A stretch of DNA of 40,843 nucleotides from Ferruginibacter sp. (GTDB lineage Bacteria; Bacteroidota; Bacteroidia; Chitinophagales; Chitinophagaceae). Within the stretch, counting starts at the first letter, position 1. Every line of letters begins with the position of its first letter. The notes beneath the pieces are model-generated. The model ran no database searches and was not told the DNA's origin. It saw only the letters and a list, made by a program, of their open reading frames with translations. Shown here piece after piece: positions 16,049 to 24,935 of this stretch. The position numbers and the translations under genes are program-made. Location: contig NZ_JAQBNR010000054.1 of assembly GCF_028288465.1 (NCBI RefSeq), positions 1 through 40,843 of the forward strand. Direction: 5' to 3'.

Positions 16049-16789
16049 CTAAAAGTCTATACCCACCCATTTCTTCTGTTTCTTTTCGTATTTCTCAAAA
16101 TTAAATTTATACAACTTTCCCGGACGGTGTGGTGCATCTTGTTCCATTTCATTCAGATCAATCAGCAAGTCCATAGTAAAAAATTTCTTTCTGAAATTCC
16201 TTCTGTCCATTTTTACATCCAGTATCGCTTCATATAAATTTTGCAGGTCTCTCAGCGAAAACTTTTTGGGTAATAAATTAAAACCCAACGGGTGTTCCTG
16301 TACCCTTTTTTGCAACTGTTTTAAACAGGTATCAAATATTTGCTGGTGATCAAAAGCGAGGTCTTTCACCGTTTGTACATCGTGCCAGTGCAGTTCATTA
16401 TCTAAAATATTTATTTTATGATGCTGCACATTAATTAAAGAGCAGTAAGTAACTGTAACTACCCGGCCGGCCGGATGCCTGTCAACAGCTCCAAACGTAT
16501 GCACCTGCTCCAGGTATACATCACTTAAACCGGTCCGTTGTTTTAATATTCTGTAAGCTGCATCATCCAAATCTTCTTTTGGAAATACAAGGTCGCCTAG
16601 TAATGACCATTTACCCGAATACTTTTTTAAATCACTTCTTATCAGCAATACTTTGAGTTTGTTTTCATCAAAGCCAAAAATTACACAGTCAACAGACAGG
16701 GCGATGCGATTGGTATTTTCCAGTTCTGATTGAATAGCATGTATTGATTTACTCTTTTTTTCCAGTGCTTTTTTTTCTGCGGCCGACAT
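16049..16789 (-). CDS. NrtR/AraR-like transcription regulator, degenerate Nudix + winged helix
   Basis: A 246-residue DNA-binding regulator. Residues of about 28-155 are a Nudix domain (ALSVDCVIFGFDENKLKVLL, then KWSLLGDLVFPKEDLDDA). The C-terminal part (about 160-246) is the winged helix of NrtR-type proteins, with FSLRDLQNLYEAIL and RRNFRKKF. The Nudix box is broken: after Gly65 the expected REUXEE reads RILKQR (80-85), so the catalytic glutamates are absent and hydrolysis is unlikely. In this family the Nudix domain senses a ligand; Bacteroides AraR senses arabinose. Here a maltose- or glucose-derived ligand is plausible given the neighbours. It lies 35 bases after the amylase and so is probably cotranscribed and autoregulated. 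The ligand and target sites are inferred. Confidence 0.85.
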   Translation of the reverse strand: MSAAEKKALEKKSKSIHAIQSELENTNRIALSVDCVIFGFDENKLKVLLIRSDLKKYSGKWSLLGDLVFPKEDLDDAAYRILKQRTGLSDVYLEQVHTFGAVDRHPAGRVVTVTYCSLINVQHHKINILDNELHWHDVQTVKDLAFDHQQIFDTCLKQLQKRVQEHPLGFNLLPKKFSLRDLQNLYEAILDVKMDRRNFRKKFFTMDLLIDLNEMEQDAPHRPGKLYKFNFEKYEKKQKKWVGIDF

Positions 16790-16824
16790 TCGTTCTTTTT
16801 TAAAATCTGTTGATGGTAGTTTGT

Positions 16825-19800
16825 TTATTTTTTAATAAAGTGAATATAATGGCTTTTCCCATTTTGTTCAAGCTGTATAAAATAATTTCCGGAATTTATC
16901 CCCTTTAACTGGTATGGCAAAATTAATTGATACTGTCCCTGGTTTTGTGTACCGCTGAACAGGCGTTGTATTCGCTGCCCGAGCGCCGTAATCAATGAAA
17001 GGGTGACCTTGCCACTGCCTGGTACAAGGTAATCAATCACCACCTCGCCTGCTGCAGGATCCGGTGAAATTTTAAGGCCGAATCCATCTTTTAGATTGGT
17101 AATGGTATTATTCCTCGAGGCGGTAGTAAACTGTGCATTGCTAAAATTACCGGCACCAATACCGGTACAATTGGCACTAACTCTCCAGTCGTACGTTGTG
17201 GCTGGTGATAAATTTTCAATAGCAATACTGCCTGTGGTGCTGTTCGATAAAACGTTTATCCAGCTGCTGCTGATGATGGCTTTATAATCTACCGAATAAA
17301 AAATGCCTGGTAAAGCTGTCCAGTTGAGATGAGCTGCTGTAAGTGTTACATCTGAAACCGCCAACGCTGTTGGAGGTGCTGGTGTTGCTTTTACAGTTAC
17401 AGTAACTGCCGCCCGGCCACTTTCTCCGCAGTTGTTTCGCTCACTCACATAATAAGTAGTGTTACCAGCAAGCTCTGTAGAAGGAACAATTGCAACAGAA
17501 CTGCCAACGCCACCTGTAGCAACAGTATACCATAACAAATCAGTACCTGTTGCTGATAAAACAGCGGCGTTTTCATGCTGACAATAGGCAACTGCTTCAA
17601 CAACTGCGGGAATAGCAGGAAGTGCTGTTGTATTTACCGTGATAGATGCTCTCGGACTTTCACATCCGTTGATACTCTGACTTACATAATAGCTGACGGT
17701 TCCTGCAACGGAAGTGGATGGTACCGGGGCGGTTGCAACTCCGGTGCCGCCGGCCGCATTGTCATACCATAATAAACTGGTGCCGGTAGCTGCCAAAGAA
17801 CCGGCGATTGCGTTTTGACAATAAGTGAGAGATGAAAGAACCGATGGCATTGCAGGTGTTGCTTTTACAGTTGCAGTGATGCCGGCTCTTTCGCTTTCGC
17901 AACCGTTAACAGCCTGGGTAACATAGTAAATCGTATTGCCTGTGGTAGCAGTTGCCGGAACCGGCGCTGCTGTATTGCCCGTACCGCCAATGGCTGTAGC
18001 ATACCATAATAAACTGGTGCCGGTGGCAGTTAAGGCCGCCGCCGTAGTATTCTGGCAAAACACAGCCGGTGTTGCAACAACCGGCGTAGCCGGAACGGGA
18101 GAAATGTTTACTGTTATTGCTGCCCTTGCACTTTCTCCACAGCTCAGGGTTTGTGTAACATAAAAAATTGTTGTGCCAGCCGCGACGGTTGATGGAACGG
18201 GTGCTGTTGCAGAACCGGTGCCGCCTGTTGCCGTAGTGTACCACAGCAAGCCTGTGCCGGTTGCTGTAAGTGCAACAGGTGTAACTCCCTTGCAATAGTT
18301 AACCGGTGTAGTAATAACAGGTACTGGTGTTGTTGCTGATATATTAACAGTAACAGGCAGGCGTGAGCTTTCACAGCCGTTTGTTTGAGTTACGTAATAA
18401 TTAGTACTGCCAGTGGTTAATGTAACTGGTATCGGAGCGTTGGCAGTTCCTGTACCACCGGTGGCAGTAGTGTACCATAACAAATTTGTGCCAGTAGCAG
18501 TAAGTGATGCAGCAACTGCATTCTGGCAATAATTTACCGGGCTTGTTGCAGTAGGCGCAACCGTTGCGCAAGTGGGAACGCTTACATACACATGGTATTC
18601 ACCGGGCTGCAATGTGATTGATTGTGTTGCGGCTGTAAGATTAAAAGCATTGCCAGTGATACCATTCAGTCCCGTGCCTGTTCCGTTGCTTAAATAATTA
18701 TTCCAGTCGCCGGCAGATTGAAAAGAGATGGTCCTGGTTTGCGGTAATACATCCAGGTTGGCTATTATGGTAACCTTAATACCTGCAGCCAAAGGATCTG
18801 CAATCTGTAATTTTCTGAACAAGCCGTTGTTGTCATTAAAATCATATGTAAAACTGGGGTTATTAAAAACAGCAGGATTATTCAATCTTAATTTTATCAG
18901 TTGCGCATAGGCATTCCATAATTTCAGCCTGTCCGCATCTGCCATATATTCCCAATGTGGCGGTTTATTGGCTACGTTGGAACCACCAAAACCCAATGAA
19001 ATGTCATACCCTCTTTCGCCAAACTGCCAAAACATTTTTGGCCCCGGCACAGTGAAGAAAACAGCCGCTGCTGCTGCCTGCCTGTCTAAAGCCGTGGCAA
19101 CAGTTTTTACATTATAACCGCCTGCAATATTACCATATTGCTCATTTTTATACATCAGCCTTTCTTCATCATGGCTTTCCATATATCCCATTTCAGATGG
19201 TGTGGTAAAGGCTCCCTGCGTACTATTATATACAATTTTAGAAAAATCAGCATTGCTGGCATAGCCCATCGTATTCTGGTTGTAAGTGGCATTGTTATTC
19301 CCCCACAACATAAATCCTTTCGTTGCATATTCCTGTTCTTCCTGCCTTTGCTGCCCTAAAAATTCCAGTATCATGTACGTACCGGGAAATTTCGGCACTA
19401 TATAATCATAATAGCGGTTTAAATTGGCAACCCTGGTAGCATCATAGTTTTCAACCGTGGTGGTGCTGGATTGTGTTTGAGTAAATCCCTTTGCCAGGTC
19501 AAGACGAAAACCATCCACTTTATATTCTTTCAGCCAATATTCCATCGACCTTTCAACAAGATATTGCGTGGCGGCAGAAGTGTGGTTGAGGTCATTAAAT
19601 ACACTATACGGATGCGGCGCATTTTGGTTAAACCAGGGACTGTTTGCGGCTGGTATTCCAGCGGTAGCATCCCAATATAACCGGCCCTGCGGATTACTGA
19701 ATGCGTCCATATGATTATATACAGCATCCAGGATTATAGCAATACCATTTTGGTGACACAGATCAATAAATTCCTTAAACTTATTTTTTGTTCCATAAGC

Positions 19801-21192
19801 TTTATCAAGCGCACAATAAAAAGTTGGGTTATATCCCCAGCTTTCGTTTCCGGTGAACTCGTTTACCGGCATCAATTCGATGGCATTTATTCCCAGCCGT
19901 TTAAAATAACCGATGGTATCAATCAGCATCTGGTAATTGCGGGCATCACCAAAATCACGTACCAATAATTCGTAGGTGATGAGGTTTCGTTTATCCGGCT
20001 TTGTGAAGTTGGTTACCTGCCAGTTGTAGGCAGGCGCACATGTTTGCAGCACACTTATTATTCCATTTTTTCCTGCTGAAACGTTGATATTCACCGGGTA
20101 TGGCTTTAACGCTGGGTAAGTTGCTGCCGGAATATATTGGTCGTTGGCAGGATCCAGTATTTTTTCACTATACGGATCAGCAACATAAATTGCATTGTCG
20201 ACAACATATTCAAAAGCATATTCCTGGCCGGAAGTAAGCCCATCAATAGTGAGCCAGTAATAGTTGCCATCCGGCGTTTTATTCATTTGAAAAGCAGCTT
20301 GCGGCATCCAGTTGCTGCCGGAAAAATCACCAATTACCATTGCATCGCTTTTATTGGGCGCATACAAAACCAATGTTACTGAAGTACAGTTAGCGGCGTA
20401 ATTGATACCCTCCACAACGCCTGCAGGCAACGGCGCCACAACGGTAATCGGGGCTATATAAAAATGGATCGTATCATAATAACTAATGCCTCCTAAAACA
20501 AGTTCTGATATGATTTGCTGGTTACCTGTTGTTGTTACCAATGCATTGCCGGTAATGTTAGCAACCCCGCTCAAAGGGCCCGTAATTTTTGTTCCGTTAT
20601 AGTATAAATTTAAAATGCCTGTAGTAGTGGAAGCTGTGGCCGCAACAGCAACAGCTTGGTTTATAGTTGCTGTAATGGGTTCGTGAGAAATTGTGTTGGT
20701 CGGTACAATCAGCGGTGTAGTAAATTGGATGTGATTGCTGCCTGCTGTATAAATGGGCACATACATATCCGAACCATCCGCATTTTTTTGCACCAGGTTT
20801 CCGGCAGCGTCCCTGAAAAGCAGGGCTATCTTCAGGATCGTTTCTCCGGCAGGTACTCCGCCAGCGCCTGAATTGAAATAAGCTCTCGGGTTGGTGATTG
20901 TAAACGACCATTTATTACCGTCGAGAGAAGCTGCTGTTGGCGCCGTTGTAGATGCCCATGTGGTTGGTACATATTTCCAGTCGCCCGGCGTTGTACTCAA
21001 ATTAGTAATAAGACCTAAATGCATATATACAGTCCCCGTATATCCTTTCAATGCCTGGTTGCCTTTTGTTGCGTCAACAGTGATTGTTATGGTAGAATTA
21101 TCGGTTGGAAATTGAGGGGACCAGGTTAGTAGCTGTGCATTGGCGGTAAAAACAAAAAAAAGGAGGATCAGCAGCTGTAGAGTTTTTTTCAT
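16825..21192 (-). CDS. secreted GH13 alpha-amylase with Ig-like repeats and T9SS tail
   Basis: Extracellular starch-degrading enzyme of 1455 residues. A signal peptide ends in ANAQ. N-terminal beta domains (about 20-250) and a CBM48-like domain (about 260-350) precede the GH13 barrel (about 400-790). All four GH13 regions are present: DAVYNH (489-494), GFRLD with nucleophile D565, ILE with acid E610, and SHD with D675. Five Ig-like repeats of about 79 residues follow (875-1270), then a fibronectin type III-like domain. The final 95 or so residues are a type IX secretion sorting domain (DGFGLKISPDPAAGEV to the end). The ATG at 21192 gives a clean signal peptide; 21201 is possible. A palindromic operator lies 12 bases upstream. 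Confidence 0.93.
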   Translation of the reverse strand: MKKTLQLLILLFFVFTANAQLLTWSPQFPTDNSTITITVDATKGNQALKGYTGTVYMHLGLITNLSTTPGDWKYVPTTWASTTAPTAASLDGNKWSFTITNPRAYFNSGAGGVPAGETILKIALLFRDAAGNLVQKNADGSDMYVPIYTAGSNHIQFTTPLIVPTNTISHEPITATINQAVAVAATASTTTGILNLYYNGTKITGPLSGVANITGNALVTTTGNQQIISELVLGGISYYDTIHFYIAPITVVAPLPAGVVEGINYAANCTSVTLVLYAPNKSDAMVIGDFSGSNWMPQAAFQMNKTPDGNYYWLTIDGLTSGQEYAFEYVVDNAIYVADPYSEKILDPANDQYIPAATYPALKPYPVNINVSAGKNGIISVLQTCAPAYNWQVTNFTKPDKRNLITYELLVRDFGDARNYQMLIDTIGYFKRLGINAIELMPVNEFTGNESWGYNPTFYCALDKAYGTKNKFKEFIDLCHQNGIAIILDAVYNHMDAFSNPQGRLYWDATAGIPAANSPWFNQNAPHPYSVFNDLNHTSAATQYLVERSMEYWLKEYKVDGFRLDLAKGFTQTQSSTTTVENYDATRVANLNRYYDYIVPKFPGTYMILEFLGQQRQEEQEYATKGFMLWGNNNATYNQNTMGYASNADFSKIVYNSTQGAFTTPSEMGYMESHDEERLMYKNEQYGNIAGGYNVKTVATALDRQAAAAAVFFTVPGPKMFWQFGERGYDISLGFGGSNVANKPPHWEYMADADRLKLWNAYAQLIKLRLNNPAVFNNPSFTYDFNDNNGLFRKLQIADPLAAGIKVTIIANLDVLPQTRTISFQSAGDWNNYLSNGTGTGLNGITGNAFNLTAATQSITLQPGEYHVYVSVPTCATVAPTATSPVNYCQNAVAASLTATGTNLLWYTTATGGTGTANAPIPVTLTTGSTNYYVTQTNGCESSRLPVTVNISATTPVPVITTPVNYCKGVTPVALTATGTGLLWYTTATGGTGSATAPVPSTVAAGTTIFYVTQTLSCGESARAAITVNISPVPATPVVATPAVFCQNTTAAALTATGTSLLWYATAIGGTGNTAAPVPATATTGNTIYYVTQAVNGCESERAGITATVKATPAMPSVLSSLTYCQNAIAGSLAATGTSLLWYDNAAGGTGVATAPVPSTSVAGTVSYYVSQSINGCESPRASITVNTTALPAIPAVVEAVAYCQHENAAVLSATGTDLLWYTVATGGVGSSVAIVPSTELAGNTTYYVSERNNCGESGRAAVTVTVKATPAPPTALAVSDVTLTAAHLNWTALPGIFYSVDYKAIISSSWINVLSNSTTGSIAIENLSPATTYDWRVSANCTGIGAGNFSNAQFTTASRNNTITNLKDGFGLKISPDPAAGEVVIDYLVPGSGKVTLSLITALGQRIQRLFSGTQNQGQYQLILPYQLKGINSGNYFIQLEQNGKSHYIHFIKK
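17383..18570 (-). repeat. five tandem Ig-like repeats inside the amylase gene
   Basis: Five units of about 237 bases each encode a copy of the same Ig-like module. Each has (Y/F)C near its start, then ATGT-LLWY, GG-G, and YYV(T/S) before a CES or CGES element. The cysteine positions recur every 78-79 residues. Such arrays act as stalks on secreted Bacteroidota proteins and are prone to copy-number change and assembly collapse. Confidence 0.85.
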
Positions 21193-21203
21193 GTGGCGCA
21201 TTT

Positions 21204-21224
21204 AATGTGTAAATTAAACACATT
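21204..21224. promoter_or_regulatory. operator upstream of the amylase gene
   Basis: AATGTGT and ACACATT form a perfect inverted repeat with a 7-base AT spacer. The core TGTGTA-N5-AACACA matches the susC array with one mismatch. It lies 12 bases before the amylase start codon. A position this close to the start suits repression, but no convincing promoter box was identified beside it. Confidence 0.65.
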
Positions 21225-21396
21225 ATCGACAGTGACAAAATAAAAATGCGGCTTCTGTTTTATTTATTTTACTTTTTTAAAAAGAGATTTGCCCCTGTTG
21301 TAGCATACAATACCGGATGGATAGAAAAACGACTGTATTAATTTATGTGTAATTATTAGTGATTGAATTATATAATTTTACAGCAGCAACAATTAT

Positions 21397-23499
21397 ATGT
21401 ACGACAACAGCCAAACGAAAAATTTACAGTCCAAAACCAGTGATTGGTTATTGGCTGCCAGGGAAAAGAGCGACCCGGTTACCACGGGCAAGGTTGACAG
21501 CCTTAGGGAAATACTTCGCTTTCATGAATACCGGTACTATGTACAAAACGATCCGCTTATCAGCGATGAAGAGTATGATATTTTATACAAACTGCTGGAA
21601 AAATTTGAAAAGGTCCATCCCGAACTGGTCACTCAGGACTCTCCTACACAAAGAGTAGGCAAAGGATTGGTGAGCAGTTTTCCAAAAGTGCAGCACCTGG
21701 TGCCAATGCTATCTTTAGAAAATTCATACAATGCCGATGATTTGCTTGACTGGGACAGGAAGGCGAAAGAACTCTCAGGCCTTTCTGTAATTGAATATTG
21801 CGTAGAACCTAAGTTTGATGGCGCCAGTATTTCACTGATATACGACAATGACCAGCTGTATCGTTCTGCTACCCGGGGCGATGGTGTGGTCGGTGATGAA
21901 ATTACCATCAATACGCGGCAAATAAAATCTCTGCCGCTCAGCGCCAAATTCAGCAATTATGGTATTGAGCAAATTGAGATACGGGGTGAAGTACTGATCA
22001 ATAAAAATAATTTTAAAAAATTCAACGATAAATTAATTGAAGAAGGCATTCCGCCATTTGCCAATCCCCGCAACTCTGCCGCCGGGTCGCTGCGTATAAA
22101 AGATACCGCGGAAGTTGGGCGAAGAAACCTGGAAGCTTTTTTATACCATGTAAGCTATATAACTGCTACGGACACGCGCCAGCCAACTACTCACTCCGGC
22201 ATGCTTGAAATGCTTTGGAACCTGGGATTCAGAAGTCCTAAAAAAGAAATGTTGGTGGTAAAGGGAATAGATAAGGTGATTCAGCACGTTGAAGATTTTG
22301 AAAACAAACGCGACACGTTGCCTTATGAAATTGATGGAATGGTGGTGAAAGTGAATGACCTGCAATTACAGGAGCGGCTGGGGATGACATCCCACCATCC
22401 CCGCTGGGCAATTGCTTTTAAGTTTAAGGCGCGGCAGGCAACCAGCAAGTTACTCGGCGTTAACTTCCAGGTGGGCCGGACCGGCGCTGTTACCCCTGTT
22501 GCAAGAATTGCCGCAGCAGCAGTTGGCGGTGTTACCGTAACAAGCATCTCTATCCATAATGAAGAATACATTAAGGAAAAGCAGTTGATGCTGGGTGATA
22601 CTATCCTCATAGAACGCAGCGGCGATGTAATACCACAAATTGTAAAATCATTTACCGAATTGCGCAACGGTACAGAAGAAGCCATACAATTTCCAACAAG
22701 CTGCCCCGTTTGCAGTCACCAGTTATTTAAGCCGGAAGGTGAAGCCGTTTGGCGCTGCATCAATATCAATTGTCCCGCACAGGTGGTGGAAAGAATTATT
22801 CATTTTGTAAGTAAAGATGCAATGGATATTAAAAGTTTTGGAGAGGCCAATGTGCGCAAATTCTTTGAGCTTGGTTTATTAAAAGATGTTCCGGGTATAT
22901 ATGAACTGGATTACGAAGCCATTGGTCAATTACCAGGCTTTGGAAAAAAATCGCTCGACAATTTGCAGGCCGCCATCACGAGTTCAAAATCGCAGCCGCT
23001 GCACCGGTTAATATATGGTTTGGGTATCCGGTATGTTGGCGAAACCACGGCTAAAACACTGGCTAACCTGGTGAATGATTTAATGGAGTTTACAGAGTAT
23101 AGCGAAGAACAATTGCAGCAGGCCGAAGACATCGGAGTTAAAGTAGCAGGAAGCATTTACCGATTTTTTCACGATGCGGAAAATCTGCACATGCTTCGAA
23201 AGCTGGAACAGTTGGGCATTTCACTAAAAAATCAAAAGAAACAGGTAATTGTAACCGATACGCCGCTGGCCGGACAAACCTTCTTGTTTACTGGTACGCT
23301 TACCAGGCTTAAAAGAAGCGACGCGGAAGAAAAGGTGGAAGAAAACGGCGGAAAATTAGTCAGTGGTGTCAGCAGCAAATTAAATTATTTGGTTGTGGGC
23401 GATGATGCTGGCAGCAAACTGGAAAAAGCAAAAAAAATTCAAACCATTAAAATAATTAGTGAAGAAGAATTTATAAAAATGCTGCCCCTGGAAAAATAA
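21397..23499 (+). CDS. ligA: NAD-dependent DNA ligase
   Basis: Seals nicks in DNA during replication and repair, using NAD as AMP donor. The 700 residues show every LigA module: the Ia domain with FHEYRYYVQNDPLISDEEYD, the adenylation site EPKFDGAS (Lys139), ATRGDG, RGEVL, the GMVVKVN motif, the OB fold, a four-Cys zinc finger at about 435-460 (CPVC to CPAQ), the helix-hairpin-helix region (GQLPGFGKKS), and a BRCT domain at about 620-700. The N-terminus is about 24 residues longer than in E. coli (Lys115), and no internal ATG would restore the shorter form. The gene is divergent from the amylase, with a 204-base spacer. Confidence 0.97.
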   Translation: MYDNSQTKNLQSKTSDWLLAAREKSDPVTTGKVDSLREILRFHEYRYYVQNDPLISDEEYDILYKLLEKFEKVHPELVTQDSPTQRVGKGLVSSFPKVQHLVPMLSLENSYNADDLLDWDRKAKELSGLSVIEYCVEPKFDGASISLIYDNDQLYRSATRGDGVVGDEITINTRQIKSLPLSAKFSNYGIEQIEIRGEVLINKNNFKKFNDKLIEEGIPPFANPRNSAAGSLRIKDTAEVGRRNLEAFLYHVSYITATDTRQPTTHSGMLEMLWNLGFRSPKKEMLVVKGIDKVIQHVEDFENKRDTLPYEIDGMVVKVNDLQLQERLGMTSHHPRWAIAFKFKARQATSKLLGVNFQVGRTGAVTPVARIAAAAVGGVTVTSISIHNEEYIKEKQLMLGDTILIERSGDVIPQIVKSFTELRNGTEEAIQFPTSCPVCSHQLFKPEGEAVWRCININCPAQVVERIIHFVSKDAMDIKSFGEANVRKFFELGLLKDVPGIYELDYEAIGQLPGFGKKSLDNLQAAITSSKSQPLHRLIYGLGIRYVGETTAKTLANLVNDLMEFTEYSEEQLQQAEDIGVKVAGSIYRFFHDAENLHMLRKLEQLGISLKNQKKQVIVTDTPLAGQTFLFTGTLTRLKRSDAEEKVEENGGKLVSGVSSKLNYLVVGDDAGSKLEKAKKIQTIKIISEEEFIKMLPLEK

Positions 23500-23547
23500 T
23501 TTTTCATTTTTATAGCAGCTTGTTTTTGCACAACAATTCAGCAGTGT

Positions 23548-24150
23548 TTGTTTTTACAACCAGTAAAAAAAACTAAAAATTTGCTGTATGATAAAAAACT
23601 CCCCGGTGAAAAATGGAACGTTTTACAGTTTAACGGTTATAAGACATTGCGAAAAAAATATGCTGTTTCTTCTCATGGCCGTGCAGCAAGTTATAGCGCG
23701 GACATACATACTGATGGTCAACTGCTGAATGGTTCGCTCACTTCCGGCTACCACACGTTAAACCTTCACCTGCCCGCTGGCAGCGGCACTATCTATCTCC
23801 ACAGGGAAATTGCCAGGCTGTTTTGTAAAAAGCCTTCTTACAAACACAGCTACGTCATTCATCTTAACCATAATAAAAAAGATAATCACTACACCAACCT
23901 GCAATGGGCAACAGCTGATGAAGTGGGAAGACATCAGCAAAACAACCCGCAAAAAATTGCTTGTAAAAAAAAACAGGCTGGCAAAACCGAAGGACTTAAA
24001 CTAAACGTCTCAAAAGTAAAGCTGATAAAAGAAGCCATCAGCAACCCCAAAAGAAAATTAACTTATAAGATGATAGCCGCGAAATTTAACGTTAGTGAAA
24101 TGACATTGTACAGAATTAAAAGCGGCGAAAACTGGGCAGGCGTAAAATAA
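23548..24150 (+). CDS. HNH endonuclease-like protein, non-ATG start
   Basis: A 200-residue protein with the layout of NUMOD4/HNH proteins: GEKWNVLQF and KYAVSSHGRAASY near the N-terminus, then YLHREIARLFCKKP and YVIHLNHNKKDNHYTNLQWAT, the HNH-type metal-binding core (His-Asn-His). The C-terminal part (KLTYKMIAAKFNVSEMTLYRI) is a helix-turn-helix. Such proteins are often homing endonucleases or nicking enzymes, but no intron or intein is seen around it. No ATG is in frame before the NUMOD-like region; a TTG at 23548 or 23581 must serve, or the start is damaged. It lies 48 bases after ligA on the same strand. The enzymatic role is inferred. Confidence 0.75.
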   Translation: MFLQPVKKTKNLLYDKKLPGEKWNVLQFNGYKTLRKKYAVSSHGRAASYSADIHTDGQLLNGSLTSGYHTLNLHLPAGSGTIYLHREIARLFCKKPSYKHSYVIHLNHNKKDNHYTNLQWATADEVGRHQQNNPQKIACKKKQAGKTEGLKLNVSKVKLIKEAISNPKRKLTYKMIAAKFNVSEMTLYRIKSGENWAGVK

Positions 24151-24204
24151 TTTTTATCTGAAAAAACATACTAAACACAACACCACCTTACTTATTTATT
24201 GCCC

Positions 24205-24212
24205 TACATTTG
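24205..24212 (+). promoter_or_regulatory. -7 box before the DUF2461 gene
   Basis: TACATTTG matches TAnnTTTG exactly and ends 16 bases before the ATG at 24229, predicting a leader of roughly 10 bases. No -33 TTTG at the right spacing was found. Confidence 0.45.
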
Positions 24213-24228
24213 TGACAAAAAAATAACA

Positions 24229-24891
24229 ATGCTGCAATCCGCAACCATCCGTTTTTTAAAAGACCTCCAGGATAATAACAACAAGCCCTGGTTTGATGCC
24301 CACCGGCAGGTATACGAAAATGCAAAATCCGATCTGCAGAAATTGGTTGGCCAATTAATTCCGGCAATCGCAAGTTTCGATGAACCTATTGGCAACCTGC
24401 AGGTGAAAGATTGTACGTTTCGCATCAACCGCGATGTTCGCTTTAGTAAAAACAAAAGCCCTTATAAAAATAATATGGCCGCTTACTTTAGCCGCGGTGG
24501 TAAAAAGGCGAGTGTGGCCGGATATTATTTTCATTGCGAGCCAGGCAAGAGTTATGCTGCCGGCGGATTTTACTCGCCCATGCCCGCGGAACTTGCTAAA
24601 ATACGCCAGGAAATTGATTACAATTTTGATGAATGGAAAAAGATCCTTGACAACAAAACATTCAAAAAATATTTCCCCAATGGTGTGGATGGTATTGAAT
24701 CGCTGCAAAGGCCTCCAAAGGGCTATGATGAAACAAACCCCGCCATTCACTACTTAAAGATGAAACACTTTATTGTAAGCAAGCCCTTTACAGATTCAGA
24801 ACTGCAAAGTAAAACACTGGTGAAAGATGTGGCCAAAGTTTTTGAAACCATGAAATCAATGCTTGATTTCTTAAACCTTGCGGTTGAATAA
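24229..24891 (+). CDS. DUF2461 domain-containing protein
   Basis: A 220-residue soluble protein of the DUF2461 (TIGR02453) family. Family landmarks are visible in order: FLKDLQDNNNKPWFDAHR near the N-terminus, the FRINRDVRFSKNKSPYKNN block, YYFHCEPGKSYAAGGFY, and the PPKGYDETNPAIHYLKMKHF stretch near residue 165. The function is unknown. I chose the ATG at 24229 because the part upstream in frame to 24199 lies over a promoter-like box. It is convergent with the barrel gene at 24936, with a 44-base spacer. Confidence 0.92.
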   Translation: MLQSATIRFLKDLQDNNNKPWFDAHRQVYENAKSDLQKLVGQLIPAIASFDEPIGNLQVKDCTFRINRDVRFSKNKSPYKNNMAAYFSRGGKKASVAGYYFHCEPGKSYAAGGFYSPMPAELAKIRQEIDYNFDEWKKILDNKTFKKYFPNGVDGIESLQRPPKGYDETNPAIHYLKMKHFIVSKPFTDSELQSKTLVKDVAKVFETMKSMLDFLNLAVE

Positions 24892-24935
24892 ATTAATTGT
24901 ATCCACCACCGTATTTAAACTTGCCAATGCTGATT

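Noticed and set aside
17906..18295. A 129-codon open frame inside the amylase gene.
   Set aside because: It is an out-of-phase frame over the repeated Ig-like region, very rich in Cys, Tyr and Asn, and overlaps a clear gene completely.
21346..21362. TGTGTA followed by TAGTGA near the ligA start, as a possible fifth operator.
   Set aside because: Only the left half matches and ligA is a housekeeping gene; treated as chance.
22323..22685. A 120-codon open frame antisense to ligA.
   Set aside because: It lies entirely opposite a well-conserved gene and has no recognisable protein pattern.
23548..24150. HNH gene as evidence for an intron or intein in ligA.
   Set aside because: LigA is continuous and complete, so the HNH gene is a separate downstream gene.
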